A stretch of DNA of 64,000 bases, from NCBI GenBank assembly GCA_002293525.1, contig DBDJ01000048.1, positions 42,651 through 106,650 on the forward strand. The letters run 5' to 3'. The notes beneath the pieces were generated by a model, which ran no database searches, was not told the DNA's origin, and saw only the letters and a program-made list of their open reading frames with translations. Of this stretch, positions 16,374 to 25,417 are shown in pieces. Positions within the stretch are counted from its first letter, which is position 1, and the number at the start of each line of letters is the position of its first letter. A program made the position numbers and the translations under genes. This DNA comes from Lachnospiraceae bacterium UBA935 (lineage in GTDB: Bacteria > Bacillota > Clostridia > Lachnospirales > Lachnospiraceae).

Positions 16374-17603
16374 TTACCGATACTTATCTTTAATCATAAT
16401 TGAATTATTGTTCGTATCATAGACTTCCAGCAGTTCTAATGCTTGATTCACTTTTTGTACCAATTCAGACCTGCTCGCTGCTTTGGTAATAAAACCGCCT
16501 ATCCGGTTGCGACTCGATCGATCCTCTTTGATCCTTGTTCCCGATTCCCGATAATAAACAAACTCTTCTATGACTCCTTTTGCTATTGCTTCTGCCTCTC
16601 CCTCTACGCGATCAAAAATGCCGGGCCGGGCAAAAATATGGTAGGAAGCGCAGAAAGCCTTTGGCTTTTCATAAACAGGATTAATCGGAATGCCTAAAAA
16701 TGAATCAATAACAGCATCAATACCATCATATCCTGTCATTTCCTTTTGCATCCTGCATCCCAAACCGCCTCCCATTCTTGGCGCAAATTCAATTACGTTG
16801 ACACGGTCTCCATTTACAATTGCCTGTAGAAGAAAAGGCGTATTATTCAAGATAAAAGCACTTGCTATCTGACTGGCTATATGAAAGATATTCTGTCGCG
16901 CTGCTTCAGTAATTTGAGCGGGAATAATCGAACCTAAAAAATGTAATTCGACAGAATCATCCATGATCGCTTTTTGCTTTTCCCTGATTAAAGGAATATG
17001 AACCACACCATCCCTTACGAAACAATCCACCGATATTTCCATTCCCTCGACATACTCTTCGACAATTGCTGTTCCGGTTCGGCTTAGTTCCTGAGCCACA
17101 TTGAGACAATGCTCGAGATCGGCAGACTGAACTATTTTTCTGACCCCCTTTGAGCCATTACAATCCACCGGCTTAACCACCAGCGGCATCTTTAAGTGAC
17201 CTGGCCGAAACTCCTCGCCGGTAGGTACAATAAGGAAATCGGAGGTCGGGATGTGATGCTTTTTCATGGTTTCTTTCATAAACTTCTTGTTTGTGACCAC
17301 CTGTGCCAGCTCACTGCTATATGGCCTTGGCAGGTTTAATTGTTCCGCAACATAACAGGCTGTATGATTTGCCTGATCTATGCAGGCACTGATGACCAGC
17401 CGGACGTTTTTTTCTTTTGCTACTTCCAGGACCCTTTCTAACTCTAAGGTACTTTCTCTGACATGCTCATCGGCATATTCTTTCGCCGGAGGTGCTTCCA
17501 GATAGTCCAGTAAAATCACATAAAATCCCCTCTGCTTCAGATTTTCAATTAAAACGATATGAGGCTCCGTTCCCCCCAATACAAGAGCTGCTTTTTTTTC
17601 CAT
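16374..17603 (-). CDS. ATP-grasp ligase
   Basis: A 409-residue carboxylate-amine/thiol ligase of the ATP-grasp fold. The N-terminal pre-ATP-grasp domain starts AALVLGGTEPH. The ATP-binding loop is VVKPVDCNGSKG (142-153), followed by AIVEEYVEGMEISVD (179-193), and the metal site VIEFAPRMGGG (270-280, with Glu272). Such enzymes activate a carboxylate as acyl phosphate and join it to an amine. In this island the acid could be the product of the lyase and hydro-lyase genes, and the amine an amino sugar or amino acid. That pairing is inference; the fold and ligand residues are visible in the sequence. Confidence 0.88.
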   Translation of the reverse strand: MEKKAALVLGGTEPHIVLIENLKQRGFYVILLDYLEAPPAKEYADEHVRESTLELERVLEVAKEKNVRLVISACIDQANHTACYVAEQLNLPRPYSSELAQVVTNKKFMKETMKKHHIPTSDFLIVPTGEEFRPGHLKMPLVVKPVDCNGSKGVRKIVQSADLEHCLNVAQELSRTGTAIVEEYVEGMEISVDCFVRDGVVHIPLIREKQKAIMDDSVELHFLGSIIPAQITEAARQNIFHIASQIASAFILNNTPFLLQAIVNGDRVNVIEFAPRMGGGLGCRMQKEMTGYDGIDAVIDSFLGIPINPVYEKPKAFCASYHIFARPGIFDRVEGEAEAIAKGVIEEFVYYRESGTRIKEDRSSRNRIGGFITKAASRSELVQKVNQALELLEVYDTNNNSIMIKDKYR

Positions 17604-17668
17604 ATTAAATTCCCTTCTACATACATATAAAATTAACTAACTACGACACAAAGTTGAATCTATATTAA

Positions 17669-18547
17669 TTATTCTGAACCAACTGCTTCCGGATAATATT
17701 GTGAGATCATTCTTTTGACCAGTACAATTTGTTTCGCCCGCTTTTTGGCATCTTCATTGCTGGAATCCCAGCTATGGGTTTTAGCTACCGAGCCACCGGT
17801 TTTTAAGTAAACCGGAGCCGCAACACGGATCATCTCCGGCACTTCGTAATGTCGAATAAAGCCGCCGGAGGAGGCCGGATTCTCAGTGTGGATATCCAAC
17901 GGCACGTCAATGGCCTGTCTCATGGCCGCCAGCATCTGAAGCTGAATATCCCTGACCGGATTTACGGAATCGGCACCGATACTTTGAAGCAGTCTGGCTG
18001 AACAAGGGTTGCCATGTCCTGCGTGGGCTGACACTTTGAACTTACAATCCTTGGATATCTCTCCGGCTTTCCGGAATTCATTCAATACCCACAGACAGCC
18101 CTCATCATAAACCAAAAAGGAACGGCAGCCGATCTCGGCAGCCCGCTTCACATCTTCCACCGCCCGGACGATCTGCTCCTGCCCTCTTAGCCGGTACCCC
18201 ATGCGCTGACCTTCCTGTGTATGTACCGAAGCGCTGGTATCTGTGGTCGCACGCGGGCCTATCGCCAAGATTAATTCCACTTTCCATGACTTTGCCAGTT
18301 CAACCATAGCATGAATCTCTTCGTCCGTCAACGACATGATTCCTTTGGTCTGGGTCACCCTATGAATCCGCAAGGCAAATCGATCCAGCTCTTCCAACAA
18401 AGTCCGCATCGTAGCCGGTCCTTGTATCCCTGGCACTTCAAACCGATATTGGGCACCGTCAGCGAATCTTTTTTCCGATACCGGTAAATGATAGGCATCA
18501 CCTCCCGGTAAACCTAACGATTCTAAAAATTTTCTGGTTTCTTTCAT
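17669..18547 (-). CDS. U32-peptidase-like TIM-barrel protein
   Basis: A 292-residue protein resembling small stand-alone members of the U32 (collagenase-like) group, recognised by YRFEVPGIQGPATMRTLLEE, RVTQTKGIMSLTDEEI, KRAAEIGCRSFLVYDEG, KFKVSAHAGHGNP and a C-terminal GGFIRHYEVPEMIRVAAPVYLK. Characterised U32 relatives act in hydroxylation or sulfur chemistry of RNA and quinones rather than as proteases, so a peptidase role should not be assumed. Start: a TTG at 18571 is the longest option, but AGGAAG lies a few bases before ATG 18547, which I prefer. It sits between the MmgE/PrpD and ATP-grasp genes and probably shares their pathway. Confidence 0.65.
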   Translation of the reverse strand: MKETRKFLESLGLPGGDAYHLPVSEKRFADGAQYRFEVPGIQGPATMRTLLEELDRFALRIHRVTQTKGIMSLTDEEIHAMVELAKSWKVELILAIGPRATTDTSASVHTQEGQRMGYRLRGQEQIVRAVEDVKRAAEIGCRSFLVYDEGCLWVLNEFRKAGEISKDCKFKVSAHAGHGNPCSARLLQSIGADSVNPVRDIQLQMLAAMRQAIDVPLDIHTENPASSGGFIRHYEVPEMIRVAAPVYLKTGGSVAKTHSWDSSNEDAKKRAKQIVLVKRMISQYYPEAVGSE

Positions 18548-18596
18548 TATCTTCCTTTCTTCATGCAACAATACTGCGTATGGCCGCCAGTGTGGA

Positions 18597-19955
18597 TTAC
18601 AATATCTCTATGAACGCCGCCAGTCCCGCATCTATCTGATCTATCTCCTCTATTCTGGCCATAATATCATCGGCCTTATCAAGATTATCGGCTATCATCA
18701 TCAGTAACTTGAACTTTTCTTCCAATTCTTTCCGAGTAAGCGGATTTTCCGGATCACCTTTCGCATAATCTATCCTCTTTATATATTGGGTTTTTTTCGT
18801 AATGATCTTGACCTCGGCTATCCGTTTGGTTTTAAATAAGCGGCTATATTCTTTGTTCTCATATATTTTCACTTTTTTCATGAGGCGGATAATCGTATCG
18901 TCTTCGATATTCTGTTCCGTGAAAGCACTGAAATCGCCTCTGCCCAGTACCAACGCCGCCGCTATGCTATAGGGGATGCTCATCTGCGCTGACTGGACGC
19001 CTTTTATTTCATTATGATCATGGCCTTGGATAGCCAAGCCATAAGTCTCTATTACGATTTCCTCGATTTCCTCAATCCGGTCCAGGTCAAAACCTTCCCT
19101 GTGAAACTGGATCGCGGCATCAATCGCCAGATGACAATGCCGGCAGGCCGCATAAGGCTTCACATATATTCTCTCTATCTCATAATATGGCTTTTCGGCA
19201 ATCAGACTGGCAGGCTTGGGATTATCTGACAGAGAATACAGAAATCCTCTGCCGCCGCCTAACATATCGTCGGCTCCCCGGAATCCGGTCAACCCCATTT
19301 GTGCCGACTGAAAGCCGTTCATGGCCGCATTTCCCACATTATATGGTTTTAGGGAACCGTCTTCGATGATTTCCAGAAGTCCCGAACCGCTCGTCGCCGC
19401 TGCCGACAACACGGTTTTCAGTTGGCCTCTGTCCATTGCTATCGCTACAGCAACCGCAACCGCAGCCCCGATCGTTCCACAAGTCCCGGTTGCGTGAAAC
19501 CCTCTCTTCTTATGTCCGGGCTGCATGCTGACCGCCAAGCGGGCCATCGCTTCATAACCCATGACCATTCCCCGCAAAAAGTCTGTCCCGTTAAAAGGAT
19601 AAACCGATGCGGCAGAAATAAGTGCCGATATAATCACTGCTCCCGGATGTATCATCCCGAATCGATGACCGTCATCCAGTTCCAGAACATGGGCATGAAA
19701 ACCATTCATGAGACAGGCAGTGGCGGCATCCGTTTTCCTGTTTCGGCCGATGACAGGTGCTCCGTCCTTCCTGTCGCTATCTTGATATACCGCGGAAAAA
19801 GCCCTTTCCACTATTTTCCCGCCGGCAAAAGACACTCCGATATAATCCAGCAGGCAGTCCTTGGCTTTCCGGACAATATCGGGCGGAAGCTCCCGGGCAG
19901 CCAGGCGGCAGATCAAGTCGGCAAATTCTTCGGTTATATTTATATCCTTATCCAT
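18597..19955 (-). CDS. MmgE/PrpD family protein
   Basis: A 452-residue member of the MmgE/PrpD family, which includes 2-methylcitrate dehydratase, cis-aconitate decarboxylase and iminodisuccinate epimerase. Features: an all-helical N-terminal domain with LLDYIGVSFAGGK, MNGFHAHVLELDDGHR (about 88-103, around the active-site His and Asp), HPGAVIISALISAA, GFHATGTCGTIGAA and the Cys/His-rich KPYAACRHCHLAID near 285-298. It would dehydrate, decarboxylate or epimerise a small di- or tricarboxylic acid. It is flanked by the 2-hydroxyacid dehydrogenase and the U32-like gene. Full length; the substrate cannot be assigned. Confidence 0.88.
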   Translation of the reverse strand: MDKDINITEEFADLICRLAARELPPDIVRKAKDCLLDYIGVSFAGGKIVERAFSAVYQDSDRKDGAPVIGRNRKTDAATACLMNGFHAHVLELDDGHRFGMIHPGAVIISALISAASVYPFNGTDFLRGMVMGYEAMARLAVSMQPGHKKRGFHATGTCGTIGAAVAVAVAIAMDRGQLKTVLSAAATSGSGLLEIIEDGSLKPYNVGNAAMNGFQSAQMGLTGFRGADDMLGGGRGFLYSLSDNPKPASLIAEKPYYEIERIYVKPYAACRHCHLAIDAAIQFHREGFDLDRIEEIEEIVIETYGLAIQGHDHNEIKGVQSAQMSIPYSIAAALVLGRGDFSAFTEQNIEDDTIIRLMKKVKIYENKEYSRLFKTKRIAEVKIITKKTQYIKRIDYAKGDPENPLTRKELEEKFKLLMMIADNLDKADDIMARIEEIDQIDAGLAAFIEIL

Positions 19956-19996
19956 TACTTTCCCCTTTCTTCATCTTATGCTAGTTCTTATGTCCG

Positions 19997-20971
19997 TTAC
20001 AGAAGGTATCGATATTTTTCGATCAAATCGAGGCGGTTTTCCGCGAAACACTGAATATTAAACAAAGCCCGCCTCATCATTTCCCCAAAGGATTCATAGG
20101 TTATCCCGCCAATATGGGGCGTTGTTATGACATTAGTCAGTTTCAGAAGTTCACTGTCAGCTGCTATCGGTTCCGATTCATAAACATCAATCCCGGCACC
20201 TCTGACCTGGCCTTCTTTTAAGGCTTGAATCAGCACTGTCTCATCAATCAGTTTTCCGCGGGCCGTATTGATCAGAATCACCCCTCTTTTCATCTTGCGG
20301 ACAGTTTCCTCGCTGATCAGCTGCGCTGTTTCAGCCGTAAGCGGACAATGCAGGGAGATAATGTCCGACCTCGCCAGTAATTGCTCCAAGCTTACAGCTT
20401 CTGCCCTTATTTGCGATTCTAGCTCTGGCGACAGCCGCGACCTGCTGTGATAAATTGTGCGTACAGAAAAGCCTTTCAGCATCTCCGCAACCAGCTTGCC
20501 AATATTCCCCATGCCAATGAGGCCGACGGTTTTACCCTTCAGTTCATGGGTCTTAAGGCCTTGCTTTTGCTTCTGCCAGATTCCTTGTCTGGTATCCTGA
20601 TGGATCACCGGCAGCCTTCTCAAACAGGAAAGCATCAATAAAATACTATGCTCTGCCACGCTGACAGCATTGACCCCGGCATTGACATATAGCGGAATCC
20701 CATAATAAGCTAACGCTGCCCGATCGACGGTATCCAGCCCGACTCCCGTTCGCTGGATCATCCTGACTTTGCTCGCCTGACTTAAGACCTCGCCGTCAAC
20801 CGGCAGTCTGCCGCTGGCCAGGATATAATCCGCAAACTTCACCTTATGAATCAGCTCTTCCTTATCCAAATGATCCAATGTCATCAGCGCAAAGCCGTCC
20901 GGCACGAATGATTGTATGATTTCTAACGGCTCGGAAGCATAGTGGTTTGTCAGCAGTATGTTTTTGCTCAT
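19997..20971 (-). CDS. D-isomer-specific 2-hydroxyacid dehydrogenase
   Basis: A 324-residue NAD(P)-dependent dehydrogenase of the phosphoglycerate dehydrogenase superfamily. The nucleotide motif is GLIGMGNIGKLVA (about 150-162). The catalytic set is Arg in LINTARGKLID, Glu in GAGIDVYESEP, and His in TTPHIGG. It would interconvert a 2-oxo and a 2-hydroxy acid. Its start overlaps the stop of the flippase gene by four bases, and it leads the organic-acid island. It has no ACT or C-terminal regulatory domain, unlike SerA, so a dedicated acid is more likely than serine synthesis. Confidence 0.9.
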   Translation of the reverse strand: MSKNILLTNHYASEPLEIIQSFVPDGFALMTLDHLDKEELIHKVKFADYILASGRLPVDGEVLSQASKVRMIQRTGVGLDTVDRAALAYYGIPLYVNAGVNAVSVAEHSILLMLSCLRRLPVIHQDTRQGIWQKQKQGLKTHELKGKTVGLIGMGNIGKLVAEMLKGFSVRTIYHSRSRLSPELESQIRAEAVSLEQLLARSDIISLHCPLTAETAQLISEETVRKMKRGVILINTARGKLIDETVLIQALKEGQVRGAGIDVYESEPIAADSELLKLTNVITTPHIGGITYESFGEMMRRALFNIQCFAENRLDLIEKYRYLL

Positions 20972-22428
20972 TTTACCTGATTCTCCAATCCTTCTCTATT
21001 GCGGGCAGTAAAACTCCGGATCATGGTTATGATATAAAAGAAACTTTCCAGTTTACCCAGATAAGAACCGGCTACATAGACCAAGACACCGCCGGCTGCC
21101 TGTAACAGGAGCGTTGCCAGGTCGGGAAGGTTCAGCAGCCGGATCGGATAAATTAGGCCGGCCATGACCAGCGATAATAAAAAACTGGGCAACATATCCC
21201 TCAGCTGTTCCAGATAACGGTAGCCCAACAGTTTCTTATTGGGAGATGCATTAATGATACTGCTGGTTATTGCCGTCACAATAAGGCTATAAGCCATAGC
21301 CAGCACCCCCAAGCGGAACGTTACCAATAAAACTGCCATGCCGATTACTTTCTTCCAGATTTCCAGCCTTAAAAAAACATCGCTTTTCCCCATTGCCTTT
21401 ATGGCATTCAAATTCGCTGTATGAATGGGATAGAAAGCATATTGAAAACAAAATATCCGCAGATAGGGAACGCAGAAAATCCATTTATCCGTCAATAACA
21501 GCCGGATCAACGGTTCTGCCACCATGCTGATCCCGATCATCATCGGCCACATCAGATAACCGCTGACAGTAATGGCCCTTCTTGTCATCGTTTTCACGGC
21601 AGGTACGTCGTTTTGTTTCTGTGACATAGTCGGCAGCAACACGCTGTCTATGGAAGCATTGATGTTCGTTACCACCAGATGGGGGATTTGTTTGCCGCGG
21701 TTATAAAATGCCAGGTCACTTTTCGCATAGAGCTTGCCGATCAACAGCTGCCGGATATCGGCATATATGCTGTCCAACAAACCGGATGCCAGCAATTTCC
21801 ATCCGAAAGAAAACAAAGCTTTCAGCCGTACCAAAGAAAATCTCATCTGCGGCCGCCACTTGACGGAAAACCATAGAATCAGGGTATCTATTATGGTATT
21901 AAACAGATGCTGCACTACCAGCGCCCAGATACCGAAACCGTTCAGCGCCATAGCAATGCCAATCGCCGCCGCTCCCAATGTCCCCCCTAAAGTAGCAAAA
22001 AAGAATCTCTTGAACAATAAATTCCTTGATATATACGCTTGCTGGACATTCTTAATTCCCGAAACAGGAATGATCAGGCCAAGCACCCGGATCACAGCTT
22101 TCAGCTCTTCCTGTTCATAAAACCGGGCTATACCCGGAGCCGCCATCCACAGTAAACTGTATAGCACAATACATAGCACGATATTAAAATAAAACACCGA
22201 AGAAAAATCAAGTTCATCGGCATCTTTTTTTTGTATCAAAGCGCTGGCAAAGCCACTGTCCACAAAAATATTCAGGATGGTAATAATCACGGTAATCAGG
22301 GCAATATTGGCGAAGTCCTCCGGCAACAGCACGCGTGCTAAAATAATGGTAACTATAAACCCTACGGCCTGAGCCCCCATCCTTTCCGCAAATCGCCATA
22401 ACATACTGCTTAATGCTTTATTTCTCAT
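20968..22428 (-). CDS. Wzx-like polysaccharide flippase (MOP superfamily)
   Basis: A 486-residue protein with about 12-14 hydrophobic segments. The N-terminus, SMLWRFAERMGAQAVGFIVTIILARVL, then LPEDFANIALI and a helix with FVDSGFASALIQ, is typical of the WzxC/TuaB branch of the polysaccharide transport family. It would move a lipid-linked oligosaccharide across the cytoplasmic membrane. It lies in the middle of the long leftward run, between a glycosyltransferase (37 bases upstream) and the organic-acid island, with a four-base overlap to the dehydrogenase. No Wzy polymerase is certain in the window, although the polytopic proteins at 30770 and 33588 are possible. Confidence 0.9.
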   Translation of the reverse strand: MRNKALSSMLWRFAERMGAQAVGFIVTIILARVLLPEDFANIALITVIITILNIFVDSGFASALIQKKDADELDFSSVFYFNIVLCIVLYSLLWMAAPGIARFYEQEELKAVIRVLGLIIPVSGIKNVQQAYISRNLLFKRFFFATLGGTLGAAAIGIAMALNGFGIWALVVQHLFNTIIDTLILWFSVKWRPQMRFSLVRLKALFSFGWKLLASGLLDSIYADIRQLLIGKLYAKSDLAFYNRGKQIPHLVVTNINASIDSVLLPTMSQKQNDVPAVKTMTRRAITVSGYLMWPMMIGISMVAEPLIRLLLTDKWIFCVPYLRIFCFQYAFYPIHTANLNAIKAMGKSDVFLRLEIWKKVIGMAVLLVTFRLGVLAMAYSLIVTAITSSIINASPNKKLLGYRYLEQLRDMLPSFLLSLVMAGLIYPIRLLNLPDLATLLLQAAGGVLVYVAGSYLGKLESFFYIITMIRSFTARNREGLENQVK

Positions 22429-22465
22429 GTTTCTATCGCCTTACTGTATACTTTTATGGGTATAT

Positions 22466-23482
22466 TTATGTATATTTTTTCGTGATTTTATATAAAACAT
22501 CGAAGCATTTGTCCAGGAACGGCATATAAATTCTAAACCATATTCTCAGTAAAGAAAGGTTGCTTGTTTGTTTGCGCCATTCTTGAAACGCTTTGTCGTA
22601 AAGCAAAGGACGAAAATTTCCAGTAGCGTAAGCAATCTGCAGATTTACATGGACAACATATTGTTTCATATACTCTTTATATTTCTGCTTGGTATGCTCA
22701 TTGAACTTATCGGCCATAATCAATAATTGTTCCCGGGTTTTCAGGTAATTGGCTTTGTTCTTTAAATACCTGCTGGTAAAACTGCCAATACTCTCTGTCC
22801 GGTAACACGACATTTCATCTTGCAGATAGTACATATTACCTAATGTGATAAGATATAGCTTCAGTGGCAGATCCCCGATACCCATCTCTAATCTGCCATA
22901 TGCCGGCTTATTCTCCAAAAAATCCCGATACCGGCTGGATAATAGAAAAAAGCTGGACGTCTGTGCTAAATATTTATATTCCCCATATTCAAGCTGTAGA
23001 TAGTCTTCAATACGCAACTCACGGGATGTCATCTCAAAGTCCGGATAACTATGTTCGGTTCGCTGGCCCGACTCTTCCACCAGTCTGACCTTGTGGATAC
23101 AAATGGAGCAATCCTTGTGGCTCTCCATCGCATCAAACTGCTTTTGCAGCTTATATTCATCGGTCCAGTAATCATCACCTTCACAGAAAGCCAGATATTT
23201 TCCCTTTACTAACGGCATCATATATGGCAGGTTTACCTTGATGCCCTGGGAATACTTATTTTCCTCCTGATAGATCACTTTAAATAAATCCGGATATTTC
23301 GCTTGGTATTCGCCGATAATATCCTGGGTTCCGTCCTGCGAGCAGTCATCATGGACGATAATTTCATAGGGATGGCTGAAGATCTGCTTGACAAATCCGT
23401 CAAGTGCATGCCTGATATATTTGGCGTGATTGTAGGTTTTACACCACACGCTGACTATAATTTCCTGATTCCTGTCATCCAT
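22466..23482 (-). CDS. Family 2 glycosyltransferase (paralogue of 11665-12675)
   Basis: A 338-residue GT-A enzyme nearly matching the one at 11665 over its whole length, including SVWCKTYNHAKYI, IIVHDDCSQDGTQDII and CEGDDYWTDEYKLQKQ. The N-terminal 130 residues are close to identical while the C-terminal third has more changes, so the pair may recognise related donors but different acceptors. By eye the DNA is also strongly conserved. The gene lies 18 bases after the WbsX-like gene and 37 bases before the flippase. A duplicate within one locus favours recombination between the copies. Confidence 0.88.
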   Translation of the reverse strand: MDDRNQEIIVSVWCKTYNHAKYIRHALDGFVKQIFSHPYEIIVHDDCSQDGTQDIIGEYQAKYPDLFKVIYQEENKYSQGIKVNLPYMMPLVKGKYLAFCEGDDYWTDEYKLQKQFDAMESHKDCSICIHKVRLVEESGQRTEHSYPDFEMTSRELRIEDYLQLEYGEYKYLAQTSSFFLLSSRYRDFLENKPAYGRLEMGIGDLPLKLYLITLGNMYYLQDEMSCYRTESIGSFTSRYLKNKANYLKTREQLLIMADKFNEHTKQKYKEYMKQYVVHVNLQIAYATGNFRPLLYDKAFQEWRKQTSNLSLLRIWFRIYMPFLDKCFDVLYKITKKYT

Positions 23483-23500
23483 ATCGTTGTCTGCTTCCTT

Positions 23501-24631
23501 TTATTCGCTGTCCAAGGCCTTCTTCAATGCCTCCAGATAGCCATAGCCATATTTTTGATCCGGTTCCAGATAAGCACCCTCGCCCCACTCATTCCACGCA
23601 TTGATGAAGATCATCTGTTGATGGTATTTCTGCTTAGTAAGCCTGATGAGTTCCGTCATATAGGCCGCAAATTTATCCGGCCCGGCACCAAGATATGTTA
23701 TACCGTTTTTATTTCTAGGGGTATTATCCCAGTCTACAAATGCCCCCGGCAAGGTCTTATCAGGCAGGATCGGTTCTCTTTTCAATATCTTGCCCCAGTC
23801 TTCATCATAGCTTGAAATTTTTAAGGCCTTATTTTTACAGCCACATGCCAAATGCCGGTAATGAAATTGCAGCCTTTTCCTGATCCTTGCGATGATTCCG
23901 TTCATTTCCCACCCATATTCCATGAAGCGAGTGTAACCAGGTTCAAAATTAATCGTATAATCAAACAATTCTGGCCGGTAATTCGCTGCATAATAATAAT
24001 AAGGATGCTGAAACATAAAGCAGATTCCTTTGAGACCTTCCGCGATCGCCCGCATGGAAAAATAATCCAGCATCTCCTCCAGGCGGTCAATCAGACCCGG
24101 CTTATATATAATAAAGATCGGCTTCCCCGCGATGGTGATATATCTTTTATCCCGAAAAAACGCTAATAGATACTGGAAATGTGCTTCCCATTCCGTTTCA
24201 TCACCGTATTCCTGTTCCATGATTACTTCACGGTTTCCGCCATCCCAGTTTCTGGTCCAGTTCTCATTGGCCCAGCTAAGACAAAAGGGCATTTCAATAT
24301 CCGGGTTACGAAGCATTTGTTCAACCGGTTTTTCCAGTAATTTCTTGCCCCCCTTAAACCAATAATGATAATAACAAAATCCATATACCCCGTATTTTTG
24401 GGCTGTTTCTGCCTGCCAAAGAAGCGTACTGTCGTCCAGCAAACAGTAATAATTATCGCCATAAGGCAGCCGCGGCTGATAGTGTCCAGAAAATTGCGGA
24501 ACTGCTTTTTTCGTATTGACCCATTCAGTAAAATCTTTTCCCCACCACTGGTCATTTTCCGGGATGGCATGAAATTGCGGTAAATAAAACGCTATTATCT
24601 TTATATCGGTATCTTGATTGACTTCCGGCAT
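23501..24631 (-). CDS. WbsX-like protein with GH99-type domain
   Basis: A 376-residue protein of the glycosyltransferase WbsX/GH99-like family found in O-antigen and cell-surface glycan clusters. Characteristic stretches are AFYLPQFHAIPENDQWWG (about 13-30), FCYYHYWFKGGKKLLEKP, LSWANENWTRNWDG and, near the C-terminus, INAWNEWGEGAYLEPD. No signal peptide is present, so it is cytoplasmic. The biochemical role of this family in glycan assembly is not settled. A second copy sits at 46115 fused to another domain. It follows the WbqC gene by 84 bases. Confidence 0.85.
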   Translation of the reverse strand: MPEVNQDTDIKIIAFYLPQFHAIPENDQWWGKDFTEWVNTKKAVPQFSGHYQPRLPYGDNYYCLLDDSTLLWQAETAQKYGVYGFCYYHYWFKGGKKLLEKPVEQMLRNPDIEMPFCLSWANENWTRNWDGGNREVIMEQEYGDETEWEAHFQYLLAFFRDKRYITIAGKPIFIIYKPGLIDRLEEMLDYFSMRAIAEGLKGICFMFQHPYYYYAANYRPELFDYTINFEPGYTRFMEYGWEMNGIIARIRKRLQFHYRHLACGCKNKALKISSYDEDWGKILKREPILPDKTLPGAFVDWDNTPRNKNGITYLGAGPDKFAAYMTELIRLTKQKYHQQMIFINAWNEWGEGAYLEPDQKYGYGYLEALKKALDSE

Positions 24632-24715
24632 GATTACTGTTCCTTTTTCAATATTTTCTGATCACAATACAGTATATAATATCACTTAGTGCTTAGTAAA
24701 ACAAGACGTCCCGCA

Positions 24716-24765
24716 CTATTCTTCCAGATCGAATCGGTCCAGGAACTCTTGAATCACATCTTTAT
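24716..24765 (-). repeat. 50-bp direct repeat, copy B (3' end of wbqC-like gene)
   Basis: Partner of 11610-11659 in the same orientation, 46 of 50 bases identical in a hand alignment. The intervening 13,056 bases (11660-24715) hold twelve genes. This copy continues into the intact gene on its right. Confidence 0.85.
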
Positions 24766-25417
24766 CATTAAACATCATGACATCGATTATGGATAAATTG
24801 GGTATAAATACATCCCTATATTGCTGATAACTTATATTTTGTGGCTTCAGAAATTGTAATGTAAGCCCTTGGTCAAGAAATCGCTCCTGATGATAGAGTT
24901 CCTTGCCTCCGATCGAATTCACATAACTGCGAGCATTTCTGTTTACACAGATGTCAATTATTTTCTCTTCCCCTTTCAGTTCACTGTTCTTTTTAATCTC
25001 TGAGGAGCTTATAATCCTTGTCTGGATATTCAGATACTTACATATTTCCTTAATTTGATAAAACAAATAATCCGCCAGGCAGTCCGAATCATTTGCCAGC
25101 AGTTTCTCAATCAGGCTATATGTCTGCTCAAAATAAGGGGCTTTTCGATAACCCTGCTTTATTGTTGACAACAAAGTCAGATTATCTTTTTCTGTCTGGG
25201 CAAGCATGGTGTTCTTAATCAATTTATTTAAACTGGCATTTTTGATATGAAGATTAATGTATCGCGGCTGTCCGTCAAATAATATCCGGTTTCTGTTAAT
25301 CCATCCTCTCTTTGTATAATTCACATCGTCAAAGATAATATATTCATCCACATAATTCAGCAATTGCCAATATCCGATATACGGAAAAAAATATGGCTGC
25401 ATAATACCTAATTTCAT
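24716..25417 (-). CDS. WbqC-like family protein
   Basis: A 233-residue WbqC-family protein, recognised by GIMQPYFFPYIGYWQLLNYVD at the start, FDDVNYTKRGWINRN and IGGKELYHQERF. The family is frequent in surface-polysaccharide loci and is thought to help attach or make modified amino sugars, but no reaction is established. Its start overlaps the hexapeptide acetyltransferase stop (ATGA), tying it to the acylation genes. Its last 50 bases are copied at 11610-11659 in the same orientation, the key evidence for a recombination event. Confidence 0.85.
   Translation of the reverse strand: MKLGIMQPYFFPYIGYWQLLNYVDEYIIFDDVNYTKRGWINRNRILFDGQPRYINLHIKNASLNKLIKNTMLAQTEKDNLTLLSTIKQGYRKAPYFEQTYSLIEKLLANDSDCLADYLFYQIKEICKYLNIQTRIISSSEIKKNSELKGEEKIIDICVNRNARSYVNSIGGKELYHQERFLDQGLTLQFLKPQNISYQQYRDVFIPNLSIIDVMMFNDKDVIQEFLDRFDLEE

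Noticed and set aside
15179..17603. Tellurite-resistance (ter) locus
   Set aside because: Only the C-C lyase-type and ATP-grasp genes are present; no TerA/B/C/D/E genes exist in the window.
17669..18547. Secreted protease (U32 peptidase)
   Set aside because: No signal peptide, and characterised U32-like proteins are mainly RNA or cofactor-modifying enzymes; the name is kept only as a family label.
11610..24765. Classical integrative element or transposon
   Set aside because: The direct repeats are real, but no integrase, transposase, terminal inverted repeats or tRNA target is present, so only a recombination block is claimed.
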